DNA of 19,970 bases, taken from the NCBI RefSeq assembly GCF_050937815.1, contig NZ_JACDIJ010000021.1, positions 1-19,970 on the forward strand, written 5' to 3'. Below, in pieces: positions 1 to 6,134 of this stretch. Position 1 is the first letter of the stretch. Each line of letters starts with the position of its first letter. The notes under the pieces were generated by a model. The model worked only from the letters and a program-made list of their open reading frames with translations, was not told the origin of the DNA and made no database searches. Origin of the DNA: Treponema_C sp050937815. Lineage in GTDB: Bacteria > Spirochaetota > Spirochaetia > Treponematales > Treponemataceae. Both the position numbers and the translations under genes were made by a program.

Positions 1-57
1 AGCTGTGAAGCTGTGAAGCTGTGAAGCTGTGAAGCTGTGAAGCTGTGAAGCTGTGAA
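1..57. repeat. Tandem octamer array, seven copies
   Basis: Seven perfect head-to-tail copies of AGCTGTGA fill positions 1-56, and the next base still fits the unit. The array begins at the window edge, so the true copy number may be larger. The unit is far too short and unspaced for CRISPR. It lies downstream of the 3' end of the minus-strand rpn gene. Perfect short-unit arrays of this kind can change length by polymerase slippage. Confidence 0.97.
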
Positions 58-250
58 TTTTGCGCGAGGATGCGGTACCGTGTCAAGTACTTTTGCCGTT
101 TTTCCGAACTTTTTTGAGAACCCTTTATTGTACTGTTTAAGCGGTTTATTTTGTCCTTCATACTATACATTATAGTTCAAGTTTTTGAGAATAACAAGTT
201 TTTGGAAAAGTTTTTTGTAATTTGTTTTTTTGGGGAAAGTGCGAGGGGCG
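58..250. other. Non-coding AT-rich stretch between two repeat arrays
   Basis: I see no credible gene here; together with the two arrays it makes up the 320 gene-free bases at the left edge. The sequence is T-rich with several poly-T tracts (for example 111-116 and 211-216). It contains one copy, at 193-204, of the 12-mer AACAAGTTTTTG that recurs beyond the far side of the rpn gene. No tRNA, hairpin terminator or promoter pair stands out. Confidence 0.6.
193..204. repeat. Left copy of 12-bp direct repeat flanking rpn
   Basis: AACAAGTTTTTG occurs here and identically at 1330-1341, in the same orientation, on either side of the rpn gene. A shorter form, AACAAGTTTTG, lies at 1247-1257 in the rpn leader. 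The motif is AT-rich, so chance is possible. Confidence 0.5.
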
Positions 251-320
251 AACTTTGAACTTTGACATTCGCACTTCGACATTCACACTTTGAACTTCGG
301 CATTTGTACTTCGCACTTTG
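251..320. repeat. Degenerate tandem heptamer array, ten units
   Basis: Positions 251-320 divide without remainder into ten 7-base units: AACTTTG, AACTTTG, ACATTCG, CACTTCG, ACATTCA, CACTTTG, AACTTCG, GCATTTG, TACTTCG, CACTTTG. The consensus is about NACTTYG; positions 4-5 are always TT and position 7 is nearly always G. The last unit ends at 320, one base before the stop codon of the minus-strand rpn gene at 321-323, so the array is the immediate 3' flank of that gene. The phase holds through all ten units, which is hard to explain by base composition. Confidence 0.88.
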
Positions 321-1199
321 TTACAGTTTTTCTATTTCTTCTTTGGAAAGTCTTGTCATTTGCATAATAAAGTCAAGCTCACAATTTGCTTGTTTCATAA
401 GTTTTGCCGTTTCAAGAGCTTTTTGGTAAGAGCCGTCGGAGAACCCTTGCTCAATTCCTTCAGCAAAAGCTATTCTGCTTGCTTCTGCACGCTGTACGGC
501 AATGTCCGTATCATAATCATATTCTGCTACCAACATATTTATTACCTCCCGTGATTTTCTTTGTAAGTAGTCTTTTAAAATTCCCTTTTCTATACATATT
601 TTTACCGCATTGGTAAAGCCGTTTTCGCTGTCGAGCTGCATTTGCTTTCGTACTTCTTCTACAAAAAGACTGTATTCTTCAAGCGGTTTACAGCGGCTTA
701 ATACTTCCGCTCCCTTATTCTTGTTTATGTTAAATACCTTTACTTCAAGTTCCAGCGGTATCTGTTCAGGCTTTGTAATAAAGGCATCGGAGAGTTTTAG
801 AATTGCGGTTTCAGGATAATCATCTGTGCCATTGTAGAAAACATAGAACTCAGGCGCGGGTATTTTTGACAGCTTTCTCAGATACCTGTCTGTCGGAGCT
901 TGCAGTTTTTCGTAGAGCCGAGCGATATACTGCAAAAAGCGTAAAGGCATATTTTCGTTTATGGTGGACTGGTGTTCAGCCAACACTATGATTTTACCGT
1001 CCACAAGGCAAGAAACATCGTTTATTATGTTCATATACATGACATTATCAAGCCTTATGTTTTCTACAGGACAAGAAAGCGGTAGATTTGTCCCATGCAA
1101 GGCATTATAAAGCGATAAAAAGTTTTCTTTTGCTTTTTCATCTTCTGCGAACAAATCAACAAAGACAGAATCTTTGTACTTTCTATTTGCAGTACTCAT
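321..1199 (-). CDS. Rpn family recombination-promoting nuclease / PD-(D/E)XK transposase-like protein
   Basis: A 292-residue protein of the Rpn/PDDEXK_2 group, DNA endonucleases linked to RecA-independent recombination and often annotated as putative transposases. The N-terminal DSVFVDLF block (residues 10-17) is typical of the family. The probable nuclease core runs from about residue 55 to 100, with Asp61, a Glu75-x-Gln77 pair in AEHQS, and the following NMPLRFLQYIARLYEKL helix. The C-terminal third is helical, with a terminal SKEEIEKL motif like those of spirochaete relatives. The frame is open to 1307, but I chose ATG 1197-1199 because AGGAGG lies about 8 bases upstream and the likely promoter -10 box overlaps the longer start. 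No inverted repeats or neighbouring transposition genes are present. Tandem repeats abut its 3' end. Confidence 0.88.
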   Translation of the reverse strand: MSTANRKYKDSVFVDLFAEDEKAKENFLSLYNALHGTNLPLSCPVENIRLDNVMYMNIINDVSCLVDGKIIVLAEHQSTINENMPLRFLQYIARLYEKLQAPTDRYLRKLSKIPAPEFYVFYNGTDDYPETAILKLSDAFITKPEQIPLELEVKVFNINKNKGAEVLSRCKPLEEYSLFVEEVRKQMQLDSENGFTNAVKICIEKGILKDYLQRKSREVINMLVAEYDYDTDIAVQRAEASRIAFAEGIEQGFSDGSYQKALETAKLMKQANCELDFIMQMTRLSKEEIEKL

Positions 1200-1248
1200 A
1201 ACTTGCCCTCCTATTCCACCACGGATGTGCAGAAAAGCTTTAGGTAAC

Positions 1249-1269
1249 AAGTTTTGCGAAGCAAAACTT
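1249..1269. repeat. Perfect hairpin in the rpn leader
   Basis: AAGTTTTGC (1249-1257) and GCAAAACTT (1261-1269) form a perfect 9-bp stem closed by GAA. TAAC (1245-1248) and GTTA (1272-1275) extend the symmetry beyond a two-base bulge. It lies between the predicted transcription start and the rpn start codon, so it would be in the 5' untranslated region. Confidence 0.75.
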
Positions 1270-1272
1270 AAG

Positions 1273-1303
1273 TTAAAAAGAAAACAGGATGTTTTCTTTT
1301 TAA
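1273..1303. repeat. Second inverted repeat upstream of rpn
   Basis: Arms 1273-1285 and 1291-1303 pair perfectly over 13 bp around a 5-base loop, AGGAT. The core arm is AAAAAGAAAAC against GTTTTCTTTTT. It overlaps the predicted rpn transcription start, so it may act at the DNA level rather than as a complete RNA hairpin. Confidence 0.7.
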
Positions 1304-1305
1304 AC

Positions 1306-1334
1306 ATTATATCCTAATTTTTCCCACAAAACAA
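1306..1334 (-). promoter_or_regulatory. Putative sigma70 promoter for rpn
   Basis: On the minus strand, TTGTTT (plus positions 1329-1334) and a perfect TATAAT (1306-1311) are separated by 17 bases. Transcription would start near 1299, which rules out translation from the longer start at 1307 and leaves a leader of about 100 nt before ATG 1199. Confidence 0.5.
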
Positions 1335-1341
1335 GTTTTTG
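1330..1341. repeat. Right copy of 12-bp direct repeat flanking rpn
   Basis: Identical to 193-204 and in the same orientation. It overlaps the proposed -35 element of the rpn promoter. If the two copies are remnants of one ancestral site, the segment between them is about 1.1 kb and contains rpn and the heptamer array. Confidence 0.5.
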
Positions 1342-1400
1342 CACTTGAATTCGATTTTTTTCCGAACGTATATCGCCGGTTGTAATTTTCTTTTTCCGTC

Positions 1401-1429
1401 TTGCTCAAGATTTTATAAATCGTTATAAT
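1401..1429 (+). promoter_or_regulatory. Sigma70-type promoter for ndk-gpsA-ffh
   Basis: TTGCTC at 1401-1406 and TATAAT at 1424-1429 are separated by exactly 17 bases. The predicted start near 1436 gives a leader of about 33 nt before the ndk ATG. It is the only strong promoter pair seen before the three close-packed genes. Confidence 0.72.
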
Positions 1430-1468
1430 ATATGGAAGTCACTATTATGTTTTTAGAGGAAACACACA

Positions 1469-1918
1469 ATGAATGAACGATGTTTTGTAATGTTGAAGCC
1501 GGGTGCAATGAACCGCCGAATTGTAGGGGAAATTATCGGGCGCTTGGAACGAAAGGGACTTAATTTAACGGCGGTAAAGCTTATGAAACTCAGTCAGGAA
1601 TTGGCGCAGCAACATTACTCCGAACACCGGAAAAAACCTTTTTTCCCCGGCTTGATTTCCTACGTTACCTCCGCGCCGGTTTTGGCGATGGTATGGGAAG
1701 GCGACAATTGTGTCGCTTTAATGCGTAAACTTGTCGGTGCGACAAATCCGGCGGAAGCTTCGCCCGGAACTATCAGGGGCGATTACTGTATTCACACGGG
1801 ATTGAACATTATCCACGCTTCGGACAGTCCGAAAAATGCCGAAAGGGAAATCGCACTTTTTTTTAAACCGGATGAAATTATACCGTGGAAAGATGAGCAC
1901 ATGAACAAATGGATATAG
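1469..1918 (+). CDS. ndk: Nucleoside diphosphate kinase
   Basis: A cytoplasmic enzyme that moves the gamma-phosphate of ATP to nucleoside diphosphates through a phosphohistidine intermediate, balancing NTP and dNTP pools. The 149-residue length is normal. Visible signatures are KPGA at residues 10-13, the GTIRGDY block at 100-106, and the active-site stretch NIIHASDS with catalytic His116. Most homologues have NIIHGSDS, so the Gly-to-Ala change is a mild variation. The ATG at 1469 is preceded by AGAGGA (1455-1460) at good spacing. It is the first gene after the promoter at 1401-1429, and gpsA starts 13 bases after its stop. Confidence 0.97.
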   Translation: MNERCFVMLKPGAMNRRIVGEIIGRLERKGLNLTAVKLMKLSQELAQQHYSEHRKKPFFPGLISYVTSAPVLAMVWEGDNCVALMRKLVGATNPAEASPGTIRGDYCIHTGLNIIHASDSPKNAEREIALFFKPDEIIPWKDEHMNKWI

Positions 1919-1931
1919 GGCGGAGATTGTA

Positions 1932-2978
1932 ATGAACGGAAAAACTATCGGTATTATAGGCGGAGGCGCATGGGGAACGGCAATGGCTCATATTCTTGCC
2001 TCCGGAGGGCACGATGTACAAATGTGGGCGCTTGAAGAAGAAGTTGTGAGCGCCGTTAATTACGAGCATGAAAACACAAAGTATTTAAAAGGAATCCCGT
2101 TGTCCCTCAAGCTCCATGCAACGGCCGACATAAAACAAGCCGCCAGCGACAAAGATTTTTTAATTTTGTCTTCACCTTCACTGTACCTTGCGCGTACCGT
2201 TGCTCAAATTGTAGACATTCCGTCCATCGTAAACGGTTCGACTTGTATAGGAGTTTTAACCAAAGGTTTTATTCCCACCGACAGCGGCGCCAAGCTTATT
2301 CTTGACGTTTTGGAAACCGTACTGCCCTTTGCATACCATAAAAATCTTGTTTACATTTCGGGCCCCAGTCATGCAGAAGAAGTCGCACAGGGAAAATTAA
2401 CCGGTCTTATCGCCGCAAGTGAAAATCCGAAAAACTCAATTCGATTTAGAGAATTGATGAAAGTTCCCGGCCTTATGGTATTTTCAAGTTTAGACGTTGT
2501 CGGTGTACAAATATGCGCCGCGGCAAAAAACATTATTGCCGTTATTTTCGGCTGTCTTGACGCAATAGCGGAACAGTCGAACATGTTCGGCGATAATACC
2601 GAATCCCTGCTTTTGGCGGCCGGCTTAAATGAAATACAAACGCTCGGTTTTGCAATGGGGGCAACTCATGCCGAAACCTTTACGTCAATTGCAGGCGTGG
2701 GCGATTTGGAAGTAACCTGCCGTTCAAAATACGGACGTAACCGCCGCTTCGGGCGCGATATTATACTTCAAAATATTTTAGATCCCTTTTCGGACTTGGA
2801 AAATCTCATTGCGCGCATAAGCGAAATCGGCTATCTTCCCGAAGGTGCGGTTGCCTGTAAATATGTACAGGAAATAAGCCGCAAATTAAATATTAAACTG
2901 CCTATTTGCAGCGGTTTATACCGCATATTGAATAAAGAAATAAAACCGCTCGATTTTCTTATAGAGCTGTTGAGGTAG
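1932..2978 (+). CDS. gpsA: NAD(P)+-dependent glycerol-3-phosphate dehydrogenase
   Basis: Reduces dihydroxyacetone phosphate to sn-glycerol-3-phosphate, the backbone precursor of membrane phospholipids. The N-terminal Rossmann motif GIIGGGAWGTA is at residues 7-17, with TKG at 110-112. SGPSHAEEVAQ is at 143-153, and the catalytic lysine is Lys199 in AAAKNIIAV. GVGDLEVTCRS (255-265) and a GRNRRFGR segment complete the C-terminal helical domain. The 348-residue length is slightly above the usual 330-340. The start has GGAG at 1922-1925. It sits 13 bases after ndk and 4 bases before ffh, so the three are very probably co-transcribed. Confidence 0.98.
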   Translation: MNGKTIGIIGGGAWGTAMAHILASGGHDVQMWALEEEVVSAVNYEHENTKYLKGIPLSLKLHATADIKQAASDKDFLILSSPSLYLARTVAQIVDIPSIVNGSTCIGVLTKGFIPTDSGAKLILDVLETVLPFAYHKNLVYISGPSHAEEVAQGKLTGLIAASENPKNSIRFRELMKVPGLMVFSSLDVVGVQICAAAKNIIAVIFGCLDAIAEQSNMFGDNTESLLLAAGLNEIQTLGFAMGATHAETFTSIAGVGDLEVTCRSKYGRNRRFGRDIILQNILDPFSDLENLIARISEIGYLPEGAVACKYVQEISRKLNIKLPICSGLYRILNKEIKPLDFLIELLR

Positions 2979-2982
2979 ATGT

Positions 2983-4332
2983 ATGCTTGAAAAAATAACG
3001 GATACCTTTTCCGGTATTATCCGCAACCTAAGCGGTAAATCGGTTATTACCGAAAAAAATATTGAAGAAACGGTCGATTCAATAAAAATGGCTTTACTCG
3101 AAGCCGACGTAAACTTACGTGTAGTGCGCCGCTTTGTCAACAGCACTATAGAAGAAGCAAAGGGCGAAAAAGTTTTGCGCGCTGTGGATCCGGGTCAGCA
3201 ATTTATAAAAATCGTTCACGATAAAATTACCGCCCTGCTCGGCGACAGCAAAACCGATTTGCACTTAAAAGGCCCCGACACTCAATCCGTTATTTTATTT
3301 TTGGGTTTGCAAGGTTCCGGAAAAACAACTTCGGCGGTAAAGCTTGCCGCCCGTTTAAAAAAAGACGGCCGTAAACCTGTTTTGGCGGCATGCGATCTTG
3401 TCCGTCCGGCAGCAATACAGCAATTGTGCATTATGGCCGATAAAATTGAAGTTCCCGTATATAAAGAAGATATAAATCTGCCGGGAACTCCGAAGGATTC
3501 GATACGTATTGCAAAAAATGCAAAAATCTTTGCACAAAAAAACGGTTTTGATACCCTTATCATAGATACCGCCGGCCGTATGCAAATCGACGATTCGATG
3601 ATGAATGAAATAGCCGATATAAAACAATCGCTTGTACCGAGTGAAGTTATTTTGGTTGCCGATTCTATGACGGGACAAAACGCGGTTGATATTGCAAAAA
3701 CATTCGATGAACGGCTCGGCTTAACGGGTATCATATTAACCAAATTCGACTCGGATGCCAGAGGGGGCGCCGCCCTTTCGCTTAAAAGCGTAACCGGCAA
3801 GCCGATTTTATTTATCGGTACGGGCGAAAAAATAGAAGATTTTGAAGTTTTTCATCCCGAACGTATTGCGGGACGCATACTCGGCATGGGTGATGTCGTA
3901 TCCCTTGTAGAAAAAGCGCAAGAAACAATGGACCTTAAAGAGGCCGAAAAACTGCAAAAAAAGATGGCTTCAAACGAATTTACTCTTGAAGATATGCTTG
4001 ACCAGCTTCAACAAGTAAAAAAAATGGGACCCATCGAATCCTTATTGGAAATGATGCCCGGTTTGGCCGGTCAAATGCGGGATCAAAACATAGATACCAG
4101 CGGTTTAAAAACACAAGAAGCCATAATCCGTTCGATGACAAAAAAGGAGCGCGCCAACCATTTGATTATCGGACCTTCACGGCGCAAACGTATAGCACGC
4201 GGTTCGGGCACTTCGGTTGCCGAAGTAAACCGCCTTATCAAACAGTTTGAAAAAACACGTTTGATGATGAAAAAGATGACGAAAAACAAGGGTATGCAGG
4301 CAAAGATAATGCAGCAGTTCGGTTATTCATAA
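2983..4332 (+). CDS. ffh: Signal recognition particle GTPase Ffh (SRP54)
   Basis: Protein subunit of the signal recognition particle; it binds signal sequences emerging from the ribosome and 4.5S RNA, and delivers inner-membrane proteins to FtsY. The 449-residue protein has an N-terminal four-helix domain (1-90) and a G domain with P-loop GLQGSGKT (108-115), DTAGRM (195-200) and TKFDSDARGG (253-262). A methionine-rich M domain follows from about 300. The C-terminus is rich in Lys and Met, as expected for RNA and signal-peptide binding. ATG 2983-2985 follows the gpsA stop by 4 bases, with GAGGT inside the gpsA end. An ATG also occurs out of frame at 2979. No T-tract terminator is visible after it. 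Confidence 0.99.
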   Translation: MLEKITDTFSGIIRNLSGKSVITEKNIEETVDSIKMALLEADVNLRVVRRFVNSTIEEAKGEKVLRAVDPGQQFIKIVHDKITALLGDSKTDLHLKGPDTQSVILFLGLQGSGKTTSAVKLAARLKKDGRKPVLAACDLVRPAAIQQLCIMADKIEVPVYKEDINLPGTPKDSIRIAKNAKIFAQKNGFDTLIIDTAGRMQIDDSMMNEIADIKQSLVPSEVILVADSMTGQNAVDIAKTFDERLGLTGIILTKFDSDARGGAALSLKSVTGKPILFIGTGEKIEDFEVFHPERIAGRILGMGDVVSLVEKAQETMDLKEAEKLQKKMASNEFTLEDMLDQLQQVKKMGPIESLLEMMPGLAGQMRDQNIDTSGLKTQEAIIRSMTKKERANHLIIGPSRRKRIARGSGTSVAEVNRLIKQFEKTRLMMKKMTKNKGMQAKIMQQFGYS

Positions 4333-4360
4333 AATCCGTTATTACGCGGCCGCTGTGCTC

Positions 4361-4389
4361 TGTACTTTATCAGAAATATATGATATGAT
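4361..4389 (+). promoter_or_regulatory. Possible promoter for the small XRE gene
   Basis: TGTACT (4361-4366) and TATGAT (4384-4389) are separated by 17 bases and lie just before the XRE gene at 4405. Both boxes are imperfect, and no terminator separates ffh from this gene, so read-through is also possible. Confidence 0.35.
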
Positions 4390-4404
4390 AGCTGAGGTGT
4401 TTTT

Positions 4405-4623
4405 ATGCACCTTATAAAAATAATGATACGTGAAATATTGGCAAAAAACATAAAAAAATACCGCAAACGTTCGGGGCTAACTCAAAACCGTTTTGCCGAA
4501 CTCTGCGGCGTATCCGCAAGTCTTGTCGCCCATATAGAAACAAAGGGCTGCAATGCTTCCATCGCATTTTTGGAAAAAGCGTGTACCGTTTTAAAAATCG
4601 CTCCCGGCCAATTATTCGAATAA
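4405..4623 (+). CDS. Small XRE-family helix-turn-helix regulator
   Basis: A 72-residue protein that is almost entirely one Cro/cI-type DNA-binding domain (about residues 10-70). Helices 2-3 are carried by LTQNRFAELCGVSASLVAHIETKG, and APGQLFE closes the domain. There is no ligand-binding or oligomerisation extension, so it would act as a compact dimeric repressor or activator; its targets are unknown. GAGGTG (4394-4399) precedes ATG 4405. The in-frame ATG at 4423 is an alternative start that would leave the HTH intact. It lies 72 bases after ffh and is followed by about 80 bases with no recognisable feature before the tRNA promoter. Confidence 0.85.
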   Translation: MHLIKIMIREILAKNIKKYRKRSGLTQNRFAELCGVSASLVAHIETKGCNASIAFLEKACTVLKIAPGQLFE

Positions 4624-4705
4624 ACCATAAGAGTTATCGGCACTTGTCAAAAAACACGGACATATCAAAGCGATATTTTAAATCCGAAAGAAGCCGGCAA
4701 AGCTA

Positions 4706-4734
4706 TTGACACAATTTTCTTTTTAGTGTAGATT
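4706..4734 (+). promoter_or_regulatory. Promoter of tRNA-Asn
   Basis: A consensus TTGACA at 4706-4711 is followed after 17 bases by TAGATT at 4729-4734. The predicted start near 4741 lies only a few bases before the mature 5' end of the tRNA, as is usual for a stable-RNA promoter. Confidence 0.75.
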
Positions 4735-4744
4735 ATATCTACTT

Positions 4745-4817
4745 TCCCCTGTAGCTCAGTTGGCAGAGCAACAGACTGTTAATCTGTGGGTCCGCAGTTC
4801 AAGCCTGCGCGGGGGAG
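4745..4817 (+). tRNA. tRNA-Asn (anticodon GTT)
   Basis: The 73-nt cloverleaf is clear. The acceptor stem is TCCCCTG (4745-4751) with CGGGGGA (4810-4816), including one G-U pair, followed by discriminator G4817. The D arm carries GCTCAGTTGGCAGAGC. The anticodon stem ACAGA/TCTGT encloses loop CTGTTAA with GTT at 4778-4780. The T arm has a CGCAG/CTGCG stem around TTCAAGC. CCA is not encoded (CTA follows), so it must be added by the CCA-adding enzyme. The gene is monocistronic, with its own promoter and terminator. Confidence 0.98.
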
Positions 4818-4836
4818 CTAACCGGTAAAAACCTAC

Positions 4837-4860
4837 CCGGCCGCAACGGCCGGTTTTTTT
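4837..4860 (+). terminator. Rho-independent terminator of tRNA-Asn
   Basis: CCGGCCG (4837-4843), loop CAA, and CGGCCGG (4847-4853) form a 7-bp all-GC stem followed by seven T residues (4854-4860), 20 bases after the tRNA. Confidence 0.95.
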
Positions 4861-4862
4861 AT

Positions 4863-4897
4863 AAAAAAACGCCGATTAAATACGAAATTAATCGGCG
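4863..4897 (-). terminator. Rho-independent terminator of the iolG-malic enzyme operon
   Basis: Read on the minus strand, CGCCGATTAA (4897-4888) pairs with TTAATCGGCG (4879-4870) across an 8-base loop and is followed by seven T residues (4869-4863). It lies 60 bases beyond the malic enzyme stop and abuts the tRNA terminator, giving clean insulation between convergent units. Confidence 0.93.
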
Positions 4898-4956
4898 CAT
4901 AAAACAGTATCGTTTTTTAATCCGCTTTTAAACGGTTTTTACCTTATATTTTTTCC

Positions 4957-6132
4957 TTATATCCGAGCTACTCCGCTTTTTTTCGCCGCTTCACGCACGG
5001 CATAGGCAACCGCATCGGCAACCCGTTCATCGAAGGCGGCGGGAATAATGTAGTCGGGATTCAAATCTTTATCCGAAATAAGATCTGCCAACGCATAGGC
5101 GGCGGCGATTTTCATTTCATCGTTTATATCGCTTGCACGCACGTCGAAGGTTCCGCGGAATATGCCGGGAAAGGCAAGGACGTTGTTGATTTGGTTCGGA
5201 AAATCGCTTCTTCCGGTTGCAACAACCGCCGCCCCGCCCTTTTTCGCTTCGTCGGGGAAGATTTCGGGGGTGGGGTTCGCACACGCAAACACAATCGGGT
5301 CCTTATTCATTGTTTTAACCATTTCGGGGGTTAGGGTTCCCGGCGCGCTGACGCCGATAAACACGTCGGCTCCTGCAAGCACATCGGCAAGGCTGCCTTG
5401 TTTTTTTTCCTTATTCGTAACCTTTGCCATTTCTTCTTTTATCCAGTTCATGCCGTCGGTACGCCCCTCGTAAATAGCGCCCTTGCGGTCGCATAAAATC
5501 ACATTATTAAAACCGCAGGATAACAAGAGTTTTGTAATCGACACGGCGGCAGCCCCCGCTCCGTTTACGACGATGCGCACTTGTTCTTTCTTTTTGCCGA
5601 CTATTTTAATCGCATTTAAAAGACCTGCAAGGGTAACGACGGCCGTTCCGTGCTGGTCGTCGTGAAAAATGGGGATGTCGCATTTTTCTTTAAGTTTGCG
5701 CTCGATTTCAAAACAACGCGGAGCTGCAATATCTTCAAGGTTTACGCCGCCGAAACTGCCGGATATTAAATAAATCGTATTGACGATTTCATCAACGTCT
5801 TTGCTTTTTATACACAAGGGAAACGCGTCCACTGCGCCGAATGCTTTGAACAAAACGCATTTTCCTTCCATAACGGGCATTCCCGCTTCAGGGCCTATAT
5901 CGCCCAAACCCAAAACGGCCGTTCCGTCGGTTACGACAAGACAGAGGTTGTGGCGGCGGGTTAATTCGTAGCTTTTGTTTATGTCTTTTTGAATTTCCAA
6001 ACAAGGCTGTGCGACTCCCGGCGTATATGCCAACGACAAATCCTCTTTTGTTCCTACCGGAACTTTTACCGTAACTTCAATCTTGCCCTTCCACTGACCG
6101 TGGCGGCGTAATGATTCCTGTGCGTAATCCAT
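4957..6132 (-). CDS. Malic enzyme (NAD(P)-dependent malate dehydrogenase, decarboxylating)
   Basis: Oxidatively decarboxylates malate to pyruvate and CO2 while producing NADH or NADPH. At 391 residues it is the short bacterial form, without the phosphotransacetylase domain of MaeB. The malic N-terminal domain carries the YTPGVA motif (catalytic Tyr36), a lysine-containing EGKCVLFKAFG block (Lys91 and Lys96), and the metal-binding FHDDQHGTA (156-164). The NAD-binding domain follows, with NGAGAAA at 190-196. The cofactor preference cannot be told by eye. The start codon lies two bases after the iolG stop, and GGAG inside the iolG end serves as ribosome site, so translation is probably coupled. 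Confidence 0.96.
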   Translation of the reverse strand: MDYAQESLRRHGQWKGKIEVTVKVPVGTKEDLSLAYTPGVAQPCLEIQKDINKSYELTRRHNLCLVVTDGTAVLGLGDIGPEAGMPVMEGKCVLFKAFGAVDAFPLCIKSKDVDEIVNTIYLISGSFGGVNLEDIAAPRCFEIERKLKEKCDIPIFHDDQHGTAVVTLAGLLNAIKIVGKKKEQVRIVVNGAGAAAVSITKLLLSCGFNNVILCDRKGAIYEGRTDGMNWIKEEMAKVTNKEKKQGSLADVLAGADVFIGVSAPGTLTPEMVKTMNKDPIVFACANPTPEIFPDEAKKGGAAVVATGRSDFPNQINNVLAFPGIFRGTFDVRASDINDEMKIAAAYALADLISDKDLNPDYIIPAAFDERVADAVAYAVREAAKKSGVARI

Positions 6133-6134
6133 AA

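Noticed and set aside
1..320. CRISPR-like appearance of the two repeat arrays
   Set aside because: Units are 7 and 8 bases with no spacers between them, and no cas genes are present; these are simple tandem repeats.
1200..1307. N-terminal extension of rpn by 36 residues
   Set aside because: The extension covers two hairpins and overlaps the likely -10 box, while ATG 1199 has an excellent AGGAGG site and begins the family-typical sequence.
3282..3800. 172-residue open frame opposite ffh
   Set aside because: It lies wholly antisense to the conserved Ffh GTPase domain and shows no recognisable domain or ribosome site.
4346..4353. Palindrome GCGGCCGC after ffh as a terminator
   Set aside because: It is only eight bases with no loop and no following T-run; it is more likely incidental.
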